Counted from the stretch's first letter, positions 6,710 through 13,516 are shown. The stretch: 13,692 nt of DNA from CAZDYP01 sp964509505 (GCA_964509505.1 CAZDYP010000152.1:1-13692); one strand, 5' to 3'. A program made the numbers and translations. The notes: generated by a model from the sequence alone, not told the origin.

Positions 6710-7997
6710 TCTTCCCTACCACGCTCGCTTCGAGCTCTTGATAGGTGCGTTCCAGTTCCATGATGTGTCGTTTGGTTTGCGCCGCCCAAGATTCGCGCAA
6801 CGCCGCCCACCGATCCGTGTGTTCGGTGTCCTCGCGTTCCAATGTTTCGAGACGAGCGCTGATCGTATCGGTCAGTTCACGCTGTTGCTTGCGATACAGT
6901 TCGAACACCGTTAGGTGATGCTCCCAGTTGCGTTCATATTCGGAGCGCCATTGCGCCAACGTCTCGCGCAAACGCTCTTCATTCAATTCGAGCAGATGGG
7001 CGATTCTCGCTTGCTCGCCGCGAATATCGTCTTCGAGCCCTTCGTAATGCGCCAGCACCCGCTTCGCATGGTCGTAGATTTCGGCGATCGGCGGTAGCGC
7101 CCGCAGGGTGTCGTCCACTTGCTTGCGATGGGCGCTCATGTCCTGTGCCAATTGCGTGAGCTGTTGTTGTTGATGGGCTTCGGCGCGCCGAATCAGTTCA
7201 AGCATGGTTTCATGCCCAACTTTGATGCGTTCCTCGATGAGTTTGAGCTCGGCGATTTGCTTGGTGACGCGTTCGCTCCATTCTTCCAAATAGGGGAAGC
7301 GCGCGGCGTGTTCGGCGAGTGAAGCGGCGAGTTGCTCAAGCCGCGCATGCACAGGTTGGAACTGTTCGTTCAAACGACGATCTTCGGCGGTGAGCGTCTC
7401 GACGCGACGCGCGAGCTCGTTCAACAGATCGAGCTTCAGCGAGAACTCTTGCATGGCTCGCCAGTCGCGCTCGCGGTCGGTCAAATAGGTTTGTGCGCTT
7501 TGCTCGACGCGGCGCGTCAATTCAGGCAAGGCTTCGAGCTTCAAGTAGATATCTTGAATAGCGCGACTGTCGCGCTCGCGGTCAGCCAAATAGGTTTGCG
7601 CGTTTTGCTCGATGCGGCGCAGCAGTTCGGGCAAGGCATCTGTTTTGGCGGTCAGCTCTTGAATGGCGCGCGCGTTGCGTTCGTGGTCAGTCAAACGCAA
7701 CTGCGTTGTTTGTGTGATGGCTTCGCGCAAAAGGTGTTCGAACTTAGGCACTAAGGCATTCGCTTCGGCGCGCGTTTGCTCGATGTTCCTGTCGAGGAGG
7801 TCGAGCCGATACAAGTCGGTGCGCGTTTCCTTGAGGCGTTGTTCGAGCTCTTGCAAGCGTTGGCTTTGGTTAGCCGTGATTTGTCGTTGCTCAACCAGCA
7901 GCCGTTGCAGCTCGGCAATGATTGTTTTATTTTTGCGTTGTTCTTCGTCCAACCAGCGCATGGTCTGCGCGACTTGGGATAAATCGAGAGTGTGCAT
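6657..7997 (-). CDS. Long coiled-coil protein with three 35-residue repeats, function unknown
   Basis: 446 residues, almost entirely Glu/Gln/Arg/Leu-rich helix with heptad character and no signal peptide or membrane segment; probably cytoplasmic. Residues 1-95 form a first coil (EEQRKNKTIIAELQRLL...), and 96-200 are three tandem 35-residue repeats built on QTYLADRERDSRAIQ and LPELTRRVE. Residues 201-425 continue as coil, with a proline break at LPPIAEIYDH (about 301-310). The last ~16 residues (QSVISTQSSIAKTSSQ) are encoded by spacer-type heptamer repeats and are unlike the rest. ATG 7997 lacks an obvious ribosome binding site, with only repeat sequence upstream. It lies between the TPR/YkuD gene and selB, in the same direction. 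It resembles SMC-arm or scaffold-like coils only in composition, so no specific function can be assigned. That it is a real gene is confident. Confidence 0.8.
   Translation of the reverse strand: MHTLDLSQVAQTMRWLDEEQRKNKTIIAELQRLLVEQRQITANQSQRLQELEQRLKETRTDLYRLDLLDRNIEQTRAEANALVPKFEHLLREAITQTTQLRLTDHERNARAIQELTAKTDALPELLRRIEQNAQTYLADRERDSRAIQDIYLKLEALPELTRRVEQSAQTYLTDRERDWRAMQEFSLKLDLLNELARRVETLTAEDRRLNEQFQPVHARLEQLAASLAEHAARFPYLEEWSERVTKQIAELKLIEERIKVGHETMLELIRRAEAHQQQQLTQLAQDMSAHRKQVDDTLRALPPIAEIYDHAKRVLAHYEGLEDDIRGEQARIAHLLELNEERLRETLAQWRSEYERNWEHHLTVFELYRKQQRELTDTISARLETLEREDTEHTDRWAALRESWAAQTKRHIMELERTYQELEASVVGKKQSVISTQSSIAKTSSQ
7398..7712 (-). repeat. Three in-frame 105-base tandem repeats in the coiled-coil gene
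   Basis: Units 7608-7712, 7503-7607 and 7398-7502 encode residues 96-130, 131-165 and 166-200. The second and third share QxAQTYLxDRERDxRAxQ and the ending ELxRRVE; the first is more diverged (QTTQLRLTDHERNARAIQ). Exact 35-residue period is five heptads, so duplication keeps the coil in register. Confidence 0.8.
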
Positions 7998-8000
7998 GGC

Positions 8001-8049
8001 GTTAGTAATGGTGAATTGATAATTGGAGATTGGGCATTAGATGTTGGGG
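8001..8049. repeat. Degenerate heptamer array upstream of the coiled-coil gene
   Basis: Seven consecutive 7-base units: GTTAGTA, ATGGTGA, ATTGATA, ATTGGAG, ATTGGGC, ATTAGAT, GTTGGGG, around a consensus near ATTGGAG. An inverted relative, CCAATTACCAAT, lies at 8112-8123. The rest of the 8050-8168 spacer shows no gene, tRNA or clear terminator. Confidence 0.6.
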
Positions 8050-8168
8050 ATGAGCTAGTAGAGATTGAGAAGTGGTTATGCCTACACTTTGAGTTGAATC
8101 ATCGCCACTGTCCAATTACCAATGCCGAACACGGCTGCGTCGCATTGAAAACCGAAAGTGGTAGTTAC

Positions 8169-9273
8169 TCAGTAGTGAATGATAACTGGGATGCCGATTT
8201 CCGCCCACTCGTAGATCAGCTTGGCGGCAGCGGTGTCGAGGATGACACAGCCATAGGAAACGCGGCGACCAAGATAGCCAGCCCACAGCGTTTGCCCGTT
8301 ACGAAGAATGGGCAGCGCGTGAATGCCGTTCTCCGACGCACCCGCCCAATAGATGCCCATCCAATAGGGCATCCACAGGCGCCAATGGCTCGAATAAGCC
8401 ATCGGAATTTTGTCGAGGATCTGATAGCGGCCGGGTTGTGTGGGACGCGCAGGTTCCCCCGTCGAGGTCTTGAATTCATAGATCAACTTCTTGCCTTCAT
8501 ACGCGCGGAAGCGTTGCGTGGTCAGATTGACATCAATCCACTTTTCGCCATTCTGACCGGGCGGCGGCGGCGCCAGCGCCAGTTTAACGGCTGCCAACTC
8601 GGTGCGTGCTTCAATGTTCGTCGCATCGAGATTGACGGCCGCTTGAAAGAGTTTGAGAGCGCCTTCCAGATCTTTTTGTTGCTTCAACGCCAAGCCTTGA
8701 TTGTAATACGCGCGGAAGAGCAACTCCGGTGTGTTCAGATAACCGGCGTCAATGCGCGCAACTTTCGTGAACCCTTGAATCGCGCCCGCCCAATCGCCCC
8801 GTTCAAATTTTTGATGCGCGGCTAAATAGTTCGCCAGCGCATCGTATTCCGCTTGCGCCAACGGTTCGGCGGGCATCACTTCCAACGCTTGCTCAAGTGC
8901 TGTGAGCGCAGCGGGTAAGTCGCCCGTGTCAATCAAGACAGTAGCATGATTGAAGTAGGCAGACATCAGCTTGCGTCGCAATTCACTGTTGTCAGGTTGA
9001 AAAGCGAGCGCTTGCGCGACGCGCGGAATCACTTGCTCCCAATCGCTTTTTGCCCACAACCCATCCACTTCGTGCAAAAGTTTTTCTGCGCGTTCTGCAT
9101 ACGTCGGCGTGGGTTGCAACGGAGAAGCCAGCTTGGGCGCGGGCTGCGCGGGCAGTGTCGTGGGGGATGGCTTGGCGATGGCGATGGTCTCAGGTGTTGG
9201 GAGCGGCCGCTCTACGATGACCACTTGATACGCCAACCACCCCAACGCTGCCAGCGCGCCAACCAACATCCCC
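8169..9273 (-). CDS. TPR protein with YkuD (L,D-transpeptidase-like) domain, C-terminal part
   Basis: Numbered from the ATG at 9269, which is internal because the frame opens into the gap: a hydrophobic membrane segment at 2-19, a Pro/Thr/Ala-rich linker (23-55), then helical TPR-like pairs to about 230 (NQGLALKQQKDLEGALKLFQAAVNLD is the clearest unit). A YkuD domain fills 243-366. Its active-site region has His317 in NGIHALP and Ser338-Tyr339-Gly340-Cys341; the usual SHGC is SYGC here, with the catalytic Cys kept. YkuD enzymes form 3-3 or protein cross-links in peptidoglycan outside the membrane. The N-terminal TPR piece at 9374-9721 almost certainly belongs to the same gene: cytoplasmic TPR, one membrane helix, outer TPR, YkuD. 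The frame difference across the gap means nothing, since the gap length is nominal. Confidence 0.82.
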
Positions 9274-9373
9274 NNNNNNNNNNNNNNNNNNNNNNNNNNN
9301 NNNNNNNNNNNNNNNNNNNNNNNNNNNNNNNNNNNNNNNNNNNNNNNNNNNNNNNNNNNNNNNNNNNNNNNNN
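9274..9373. other. Assembly gap (100 N)
   Basis: Exactly 100 N, so the length is a placeholder. It interrupts the TPR/YkuD gene just before its membrane segment. Confidence 0.98.
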
Positions 9374-9721
9374 TTGCGGATTCGCGGTTGATTCGGGGCG
9401 CGCGATGAACGGCGCGAGTTCAGCAGGCAGCTCGGCAGCTGCGCCTAAACGCTTGCGCGCCCAACGAATGCCTTCGTGCGCGGCGCGATGATGTGGATTG
9501 AGCGTTAGGACGTGCGCGAGGTGACGCAACGATTCTTGTGGGTCGGGGCATAAGCCCGCCAGCCACAGCCGCGCTTCGACGTGGTTAGGATCAGTTGTGA
9601 TGGCGCGTCGTAACGCAGCCAACGCCTCGTGACGCTGACCAGCTTTGAGCCACTGTTGCGCGCGCTGCAACTCACTCGTGGCGAGTTGATTCTGAGCAGC
9701 CATACCTGTCGCCATCATCAC
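9374..9721 (-). CDS. N-terminal TPR part of the TPR/YkuD protein
   Basis: About 116 residues before the gap. Two TPR-like helical pairs are visible: QRAQQWLKAGQRHEALAALR with AITTDPNHVEARLWLAGL, and ESLRHLAHVLTLNPHHRAAH. They end in a linker (AELAPFIARPESTANPQ) leading to the gap and then the membrane helix of the next segment. The start is uncertain: GTG 9721, ATG 9718, ATG 9715 or ATG 9703 (MAAQNQLATSEL). The minus-strand promoter at 9727-9755 would begin transcription at about 9720, so either translation is leaderless or ATG 9703 is used with a short leader. As a separate gene it would be a bare TPR fragment; joined to the downstream segment it makes a sensible protein. Confidence 0.75.
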
Positions 9722-9726
9722 GAAAA

Positions 9727-9755
9727 ATTATAACACCAACAGACATCCCCCGCAA
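9727..9755 (-). promoter_or_regulatory. Sigma-70-type promoter for the TPR/YkuD gene
   Basis: Minus strand TTGCGG (9750-9755), 17-base spacer, TATAAT (9727-9732). Predicted transcription start near 9720 coincides with the start codons. It probably drives the whole minus-strand series. Confidence 0.6.
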
Positions 9756-9772
9756 TGCGCCTAACCCCGCTT

Positions 9773-9802
9773 TTGACAAGGGGCAAGCCGTTTTCCTATA
9801 AT
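9773..9802 (+). promoter_or_regulatory. Near-consensus sigma-70 promoter for the D-amino acid operon
   Basis: TTGACA (9773-9778), 18-base spacer, TATAAT (9797-9802), both hexamers perfect. Predicted start near 9809 gives a leader of about 175 bases before ATG 9984. It is divergent from the TPR/YkuD promoter only 18 bases away. Confidence 0.75.
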
Positions 9803-9834
9803 CGCATTGTTTTTCATTCCATTATCCTCATTTT

Positions 9835-9963
9835 ATATGAAGTTTAGAAATTAATTCCGTTACGGCGGATGTAGGGCAAGTTTGCAGCTTGCCCGCGTGA
9901 ACAAGTTAAAAACTTGTCCTACACCCGCGCTCCATACCCATATTATTTTTTGAAACTTCATAT
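9835..9963. repeat. Inverted-repeat-bounded element in the 5' leader
   Basis: ATATGAAGTTT (9835-9845) and AAACTTCATAT (9953-9963) are perfect 11-base inverted repeats enclosing a double-hairpin palindrome. The size of about 129 bases and the terminal repeats recall a MITE, but no coding capacity or clear target duplication is seen. It could equally be a structured RNA leader, since it is downstream of the promoter. Confidence 0.5.
9870..9923. repeat. Double-hairpin palindrome, TGTAGGGCAAG family
   Basis: The outer arms TGTAGGGCAAGTTT and AAACTTGTCCTACA pair with one mismatch. Inside are two separate hairpins: GGGCAAG with CTTGCCC (9873-9879 and 9888-9894), and ACAAGTT with AACTTGT (9901-9907 and 9911-9917). 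The left half resembles the palindrome inside the kinase gene. Confidence 0.7.
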
Positions 9964-9983
9964 CAAAATCAAAGGAGTTTACG

Positions 9984-11033
9984 ATGCGCGTGAACGAAAT
10001 AGACACCCCTGCGGTCACGATTGACCTTGACATGGTTGAAGCAAACATCGAACGCTTGCAAGCGTACCTCGACGCACATCACATCGCCAATCGTCCTCAC
10101 ATCAAGACCCACAAACTACCTGAGATTGCGAGAATGCAAATAGCGGCCGGCGCGGTCGGAATCACATGCCAAAAATTGGGTGAGGCGGAAGTGATGGCGC
10201 GCGCAGGCATCAAAGATATTTTCTTGCCATACAACCTCATCGGCGCGAGCAAGTTGGAACGTTTGATGCGTCTGGCGAAAGACGTCGCCATGAGTGTGAC
10301 AGCCGATTCAGAATATACGGTGCGCGGTTTGGCGCAGGCGGCGAAAGAAGCCGGGGTGACGCTCACGGTGCTGGTCGAGTGCGACATGGGCGCGCAGCGG
10401 TGCGGCGTGCAATCGCCACAAGACGCTGCCCAGCTGGCGCGTTTGATCGTGGACTCGCCGCCGCTGCGCTTCGGCGGCTTGATGGCGTACCCCAATACCG
10501 AGAAGCTTGACCCCTTCATGCGCGAAACCAAAGAGCGCTTGGCGCAGGATGGCATTCCCGTTGAACGGGTGAGCGGCGGCGGCACACCCTACATGTGGGA
10601 AGCGCACACGCATCCTGAACTCACCGAGCATCGCGCGGGTGAGTATGTCTATGGCAGCCGCGCGCACATCAAAAGCGGCGTGATGAAAGTGGAGGATTGC
10701 GCGATGCGGATTCTCGCTACCGTCGTCAGTCGTCCCACAGCGGATCGTGGCATTCTCGACAGCGGCAGCAAAACCTTGTCGTCTGATGCGCCCGCGTTGG
10801 GTGGGCATGGCTTCATTCTCGAATATCCCGAGGCCAACATCTTTCGCTTGTCGGAAGAACACGGTCACGTTGACTTTTCGCAGTGCGCGCACAAGCCCGT
10901 CATCGGCGAACGCGTGACGATCATTCCCAATCACCCCTGCGCTGTCACCAATCTGTTCAATCACGTGTATGGGGTGCGGCAAGGCGAGGTGGAGGTCGTG
11001 TGGCCCGTCGCGGCGCGCGGCTTAGTCACATAG
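9984..11033 (+). CDS. D-threonine aldolase / D-serine dehydratase-like PLP enzyme
   Basis: Fold-type III (alanine racemase-like barrel) enzyme that cleaves D-beta-hydroxy amino acids or dehydrates D-serine; cytoplasmic. Conserved features: opening DTPAVTIDLDMVEANI, RPHIKTHK with PLP-binding Lys41, GITCQKLGEAEVM, VECDMGAQRCGV, SGGGTPYMW (197-205) for the cofactor phosphate, GSRAH, and LDSGSKTLSSD. The C-terminal metal site is EEHGHVDF followed by PNHPCAVTNL, so His317-x-Cys319. Known D-serine dehydratases hold zinc with His-x-Cys, while D-threonine aldolases typically have His-x-Asp; this leans towards dehydratase but does not settle it. ATG 9984 has AAAGGAG 6 bases upstream. The 349 residues are slightly short of the family. 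The final LVT-stop is encoded within an octamer repeat. It is probably cotranscribed with the M19 gene. Confidence 0.85.
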   Translation: MRVNEIDTPAVTIDLDMVEANIERLQAYLDAHHIANRPHIKTHKLPEIARMQIAAGAVGITCQKLGEAEVMARAGIKDIFLPYNLIGASKLERLMRLAKDVAMSVTADSEYTVRGLAQAAKEAGVTLTVLVECDMGAQRCGVQSPQDAAQLARLIVDSPPLRFGGLMAYPNTEKLDPFMRETKERLAQDGIPVERVSGGGTPYMWEAHTHPELTEHRAGEYVYGSRAHIKSGVMKVEDCAMRILATVVSRPTADRGILDSGSKTLSSDAPALGGHGFILEYPEANIFRLSEEHGHVDFSQCAHKPVIGERVTIIPNHPCAVTNLFNHVYGVRQGEVEVVWPVAARGLVT

Positions 11034-11080
11034 TCACGTGGTCGTTTAGTCAATGGGGCGCGCCACCACGTGACCACGCG
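11023..11080. repeat. Octamer array with inverted copy filling the spacer between two genes
   Basis: Units TAGTCACA, TAGTCACG, TGGTCGTT, TAGTCAAT run from 11023 to 11054, and inverted relatives ACCACGTG, ACCACGCG lie at 11065-11080. GTCACGTGGT (11033-11042) pairs perfectly with ACCACGTGAC (11065-11074) around a 22-base loop. The second unit supplies the TAG stop (11031-11033) of the upstream gene. No T-tract, so probably not a terminator. Confidence 0.7.
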
Positions 11081-11097
11081 ACGAGAGAGGACTAGCT

Positions 11098-12183
11098 ATG
11101 TTGATGATTGACGCTCATCTTGATTTGGCGTGGAACGCGCATCAGTGGAATCGGAATCTACTGAACTCGGTTTATACGATTCGCGCGCAAGAAACGAATT
11201 TGCCCGAGAAGGGACGCGCGCAAGGCACGGTTGCGTTTCCAGAGATGCGGCGCGGGCGCATCGCTGTCTGTTTTGCGACGCTGATGGCGCGCTCCACAGG
11301 GACACCAGTGCATCACATTGATTATGCGTCGCCGACGCAATCGTTTGGCATCGCGCGCGGGCATCTCGCCTACTATCGCGCATTGGAAAGTGAGCGGCAC
11401 ATCCGCATCATCACGAATCGCGCGCAGCTGGAGCAGCACATCGCCGAATGGGAAGCGTGGGATGCAGCGCATACGGAAGACACAGAGCAGACGCCGCCCC
11501 TTGGTCTCGTCGTCACAATGGAAAGCGCGGACCCCATTCTGCATCCCGAAGAGGTGGGCGATTGGTTCGAAGCGGGCTTGCGCATCATCGGTCCCGCGCA
11601 TTACGGTCCTGGACGATACGCAGGCGGCACAGGCACAGAGCTCGGCTTGAGTGAGCTCGGCGTACAGCTGGTGCAAGCGATGGGTCCCGCGGGCTTGATG
11701 CTCGACGTGACTCATCTCTCAGACCAATCGTTTTGGCAAACGCTCGAACATTACAAGGGCCCCGCAGTGCTGGCGAGCCACAATAACTGCCGCGCCTTAG
11801 CGCCGCATCAACGCCAATTCAGCGACGAGCAACTGCGCGCCATTATCGCGCGCGGCGGCGTCATCGGTGCGGCATTCGACATCTGGATGGTCGTGCCTGA
11901 TTGGAACCGTGGCAAGACGACGAACAAAGATGCGACAATGGCGATGATCGTGGACCACATTGATCACGTGTGCCAACTTGCAGGCAACAGCCATCATGCA
12001 GGTCTTGGTTCCGACCTGGATGGCGGCTATGGGCGGGAGCAAGCGCCGGGTGATTTGGATACCATTGCGGATATGCAGCAAGTGAAAGACCTCTTGGCGA
12101 AGCGCGGCTACAAAGACGACGACGTGGCGAACATTATGTATCGAAATTGGGTGCGGCTGCTGCGGAGCGCGTGGCAGGAATGA
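11098..12183 (+). CDS. Peptidase M19 (renal/membrane dipeptidase family)
   Basis: Zinc dipeptidase of the amidohydrolase fold; the family hydrolyses dipeptides, including those with a D-residue at the C-terminal side. Metal and active-site residues are in place: DAHLD (His7, Asp9), bridging Glu142 in TMESADP, His206 in DVTHLSD, His228 in ASHNNCRAL and Asp306 in GLGSDLDGG. The 361 residues match the usual length, and there is no signal peptide, so it is likely cytoplasmic despite the family name. ATG 11098 follows AGAGAGG with a 7-base gap. It lies 64 bases after the D-amino acid enzyme, in the same direction. A plausible link (inference) is that M19 frees D-amino acids from L,D-dipeptides, which the upstream enzyme then breaks down. 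Confidence 0.9.
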   Translation: MLMIDAHLDLAWNAHQWNRNLLNSVYTIRAQETNLPEKGRAQGTVAFPEMRRGRIAVCFATLMARSTGTPVHHIDYASPTQSFGIARGHLAYYRALESERHIRIITNRAQLEQHIAEWEAWDAAHTEDTEQTPPLGLVVTMESADPILHPEEVGDWFEAGLRIIGPAHYGPGRYAGGTGTELGLSELGVQLVQAMGPAGLMLDVTHLSDQSFWQTLEHYKGPAVLASHNNCRALAPHQRQFSDEQLRAIIARGGVIGAAFDIWMVVPDWNRGKTTNKDATMAMIVDHIDHVCQLAGNSHHAGLGSDLDGGYGREQAPGDLDTIADMQQVKDLLAKRGYKDDDVANIMYRNWVRLLRSAWQE

Positions 12184-12264
12184 ACAATTAGGATTGACTT
12201 GGATTTCATCTACAATTGCCTGGGGAAGATACCTCATCCGATTCCTGCTCGAGACGACAAAACA

Positions 12265-12297
12265 AAACCTGACAGGTCTCAAAGACCTGTCAGGTTT
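12265..12297. repeat. Perfect 15-base-arm palindrome downstream of the M19 gene
   Basis: AAACCTGACAGGTCT and AGACCTGTCAGGTTT form perfect 15-base arms around a CAA loop. It is followed by GCGGTGG rather than a T-tract, so it is more like a REP-type element than a terminator. It is unrelated in sequence to the 1436 and 9870 palindromes. Confidence 0.75.
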
Positions 12298-12391
12298 GCG
12301 GTGGTTCTCCTGACCTCGATGTAACAGGCAGCATTCCTGTTCTTTTCTGGGGGATGAAGCGTGGCGAAGACTTCGTCGTGAGTTCAGCCGC

Positions 12392-12553
12392 ATGGGTGCG
12401 ACCAGCGTTTCCATGTTCACCACAACAGTGAGCCGCAAGCACGTCGAACGTTGGCATCCCGATTGGTTCAAGCCATTGACGGCGGCTGAACAAAATCCGC
12501 CTCAAGCGGCTGGAGCCGCAGTGACCACGAAGACTGAACAAGCCAAAGCCTAA
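12392..12553 (+). CDS. Small unrecognised reading frame, possible gene remnant
   Basis: 53 residues from ATG 12392 to TAA 12551-12553. The frame stays open upstream to 12314, including a plausible amphipathic stretch GDEAWRRLRREFSRMG before the ATG. The product reads MGATSVSMFTTTVSRKHVERWHPDWFKPLT, in two parts, followed by an Ala/Gln/Pro/Thr tail ending EQAKA. Composition looks protein-like and a strong intrinsic terminator follows 32 bases later, which argues for a transcribed gene end. No start with a good ribosome binding site was found: upstream lie only a stop and the 12265 palindrome. I do not recognise the family. It could be the 3' fragment of a decayed gene. The rest of 12184-12391 holds only the palindrome and no other supported feature. 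Confidence 0.35.
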   Translation: MGATSVSMFTTTVSRKHVERWHPDWFKPLTAAEQNPPQAAGAAVTTKTEQAKA

Positions 12554-12585
12554 GCGCGTCCCGAAATGTTGCGTGCGGCAGTAAG

Positions 12586-12630
12586 ACTCTATCCCTTTCA
12601 ACGCGCTGTTGAAAGGGATAGAGTTTTTTT
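12586..12630 (+). terminator. Strong intrinsic terminator
   Basis: ACTCTATCCCTTTCAAC (12586-12602) and GTTGAAAGGGATAGAGT (12608-12624) pair perfectly over 17 bases around GCGCT, followed by seven T (12624-12630). It works in the plus direction and would end the transcript from 9809 through the M19 gene and the small frame, insulating the creatininase gene. Confidence 0.9.
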
Positions 12631-12656
12631 GTATGACCAACCATTGACGCTGATTT

Positions 12657-12694
12657 ATGGTAGAATCGTGTTTGTTGAAATTCAACGCAAAGGA
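12657..12694 (+). promoter_or_regulatory. Extended -10 promoter and leader of the creatininase gene
   Basis: TGG TAGAAT (TAGAAT at 12661-12666) is an extended -10; no good -35 is found at 17 bases (TTGACG at 12644 is too close, with 11 bases between). Transcription would begin near 12673. A 13-base palindrome GTTGAAATTCAAC (12674-12686) then lies at the transcript's 5' end, just before AAAGGA (12689-12694), the ribosome binding site for GTG 12703. The palindrome could be a repressor site or mRNA hairpin. Confidence 0.5.
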
Positions 12695-12702
12695 TGGCTT
12701 AC

Positions 12703-13515
12703 GTGTCTGCTAAATATCGTTACGATGATTTGACGTGGCCCGAAATCAAAGACGCCGTGTCGCGCGATGTTGTTGTGCTGATTCCCGTCGGCACGATTGA
12801 AGACCATGGGCCCCATCTACCTCTAAACACCGACAACGTGATTGTCGAGGCGGTGTGCTTTGAGACGGCGCGACGCTCGAATGGCGCTGTCTTGTCGTTG
12901 CCCGTTGTGCCAGTTGGTCTTGACGAGCACCACATGGATTTTCCCGGCACGGTCAGCGTGGAGATGGAGTTGTTGCTGGCGTACGTGGCGCAATGCGCCA
13001 TCAGCATCGCGCGGCATGGCTTCCAGCACCTCATGATCGTGAATGGGCATGGGAGCAACGCAAGCGTGTGTGAGCTCGCCGCGCGCAAAGCGGTGTTGGC
13101 GACAGGGATGATCGTCGGCGCAATGGCGGGCAACGCCGCCGTGAACGACGCGCTCGTGCATGACGTGATTGAGCAGCAGCGCAAAAGCGCGCATGGCGGT
13201 ATCGGTCACGCCTGCGAATACGAGACGGCGATGATGCTGCATCTGCGTCCTGACTTAGTGCAGATGAACAAAGCGGTGAAAGAGTTGGGGCAAATGGCGA
13301 CCAAGTATTTCAACTGGGGCGATCATCCGCAAGCCTCTGCTTACTCATGGATGGATTGGTGGAGTCGCTTCTCGCAAACGGGCGTCGCAGGCGACCCAAC
13401 CGTTGCGACGGCGGAGTTCGGACGCATCTTGTTCGAGGAAACCTGCAACCGCATGGTGGAACTGTTGCGGGAGTTTCGAGAGATACCTGTGAGGCAGAGG
13501 GTGGATCATCATTGA
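12703..13515 (+). CDS. Creatininase-family metal-dependent amidohydrolase
   Basis: Member of the creatininase/MftE-like family, which opens cyclic amides or cleaves small amide bonds using two metal ions; substrate not predictable here. Numbered from GTG 12703: PVGTIEDHGPHLPLNTD (28-44) with Glu33, His35 and Asp44, then VVPVGLDEHHMDFPGT, NGHGSN (His116) and HACEYETAMM (Glu172). The NGHGSN form lacks the second-metal Glu present in true creatininase (NGHYEN-type), so creatinine is an unlikely substrate. GTG 12703 was chosen over ATG 12694 because AAAGGA lies 8 bases before the GTG but overlaps the ATG. Length of 270 residues is normal. It is separated from the upstream operon by a terminator and has its own promoter. 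The final residues are adjacent to a heptamer repeat. Confidence 0.88.
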   Translation: MSAKYRYDDLTWPEIKDAVSRDVVVLIPVGTIEDHGPHLPLNTDNVIVEAVCFETARRSNGAVLSLPVVPVGLDEHHMDFPGTVSVEMELLLAYVAQCAISIARHGFQHLMIVNGHGSNASVCELAARKAVLATGMIVGAMAGNAAVNDALVHDVIEQQRKSAHGGIGHACEYETAMMLHLRPDLVQMNKAVKELGQMATKYFNWGDHPQASAYSWMDWWSRFSQTGVAGDPTVATAEFGRILFEETCNRMVELLREFREIPVRQRVDHH

Positions 13516-13516
13516 G

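Noticed and set aside
7398..7712. CRISPR-like array
   Set aside because: Repeats are contiguous 105-base coding units without unique spacers.
8050..8168. Possible tRNA or small RNA in the spacer
   Set aside because: No cloverleaf arms or GGTTCGAATCC-type T-loop found on either strand.
12265..12297. Intrinsic terminator for the M19 gene
   Set aside because: No T-run on the plus strand after the stem; the true terminator lies at 12586-12630.
12193..12324. Plus-strand frame reading through the palindrome (LDFIYNCLGKIPHPIP...)
   Set aside because: About 43 codons with no suitable start or ribosome site, and a third of it is palindrome-encoded.
12644..12666. TTGACG as -35 box for TAGAAT
   Set aside because: Only 11 bases separate them, too short for a sigma-70 promoter; the extended -10 explanation is preferred.
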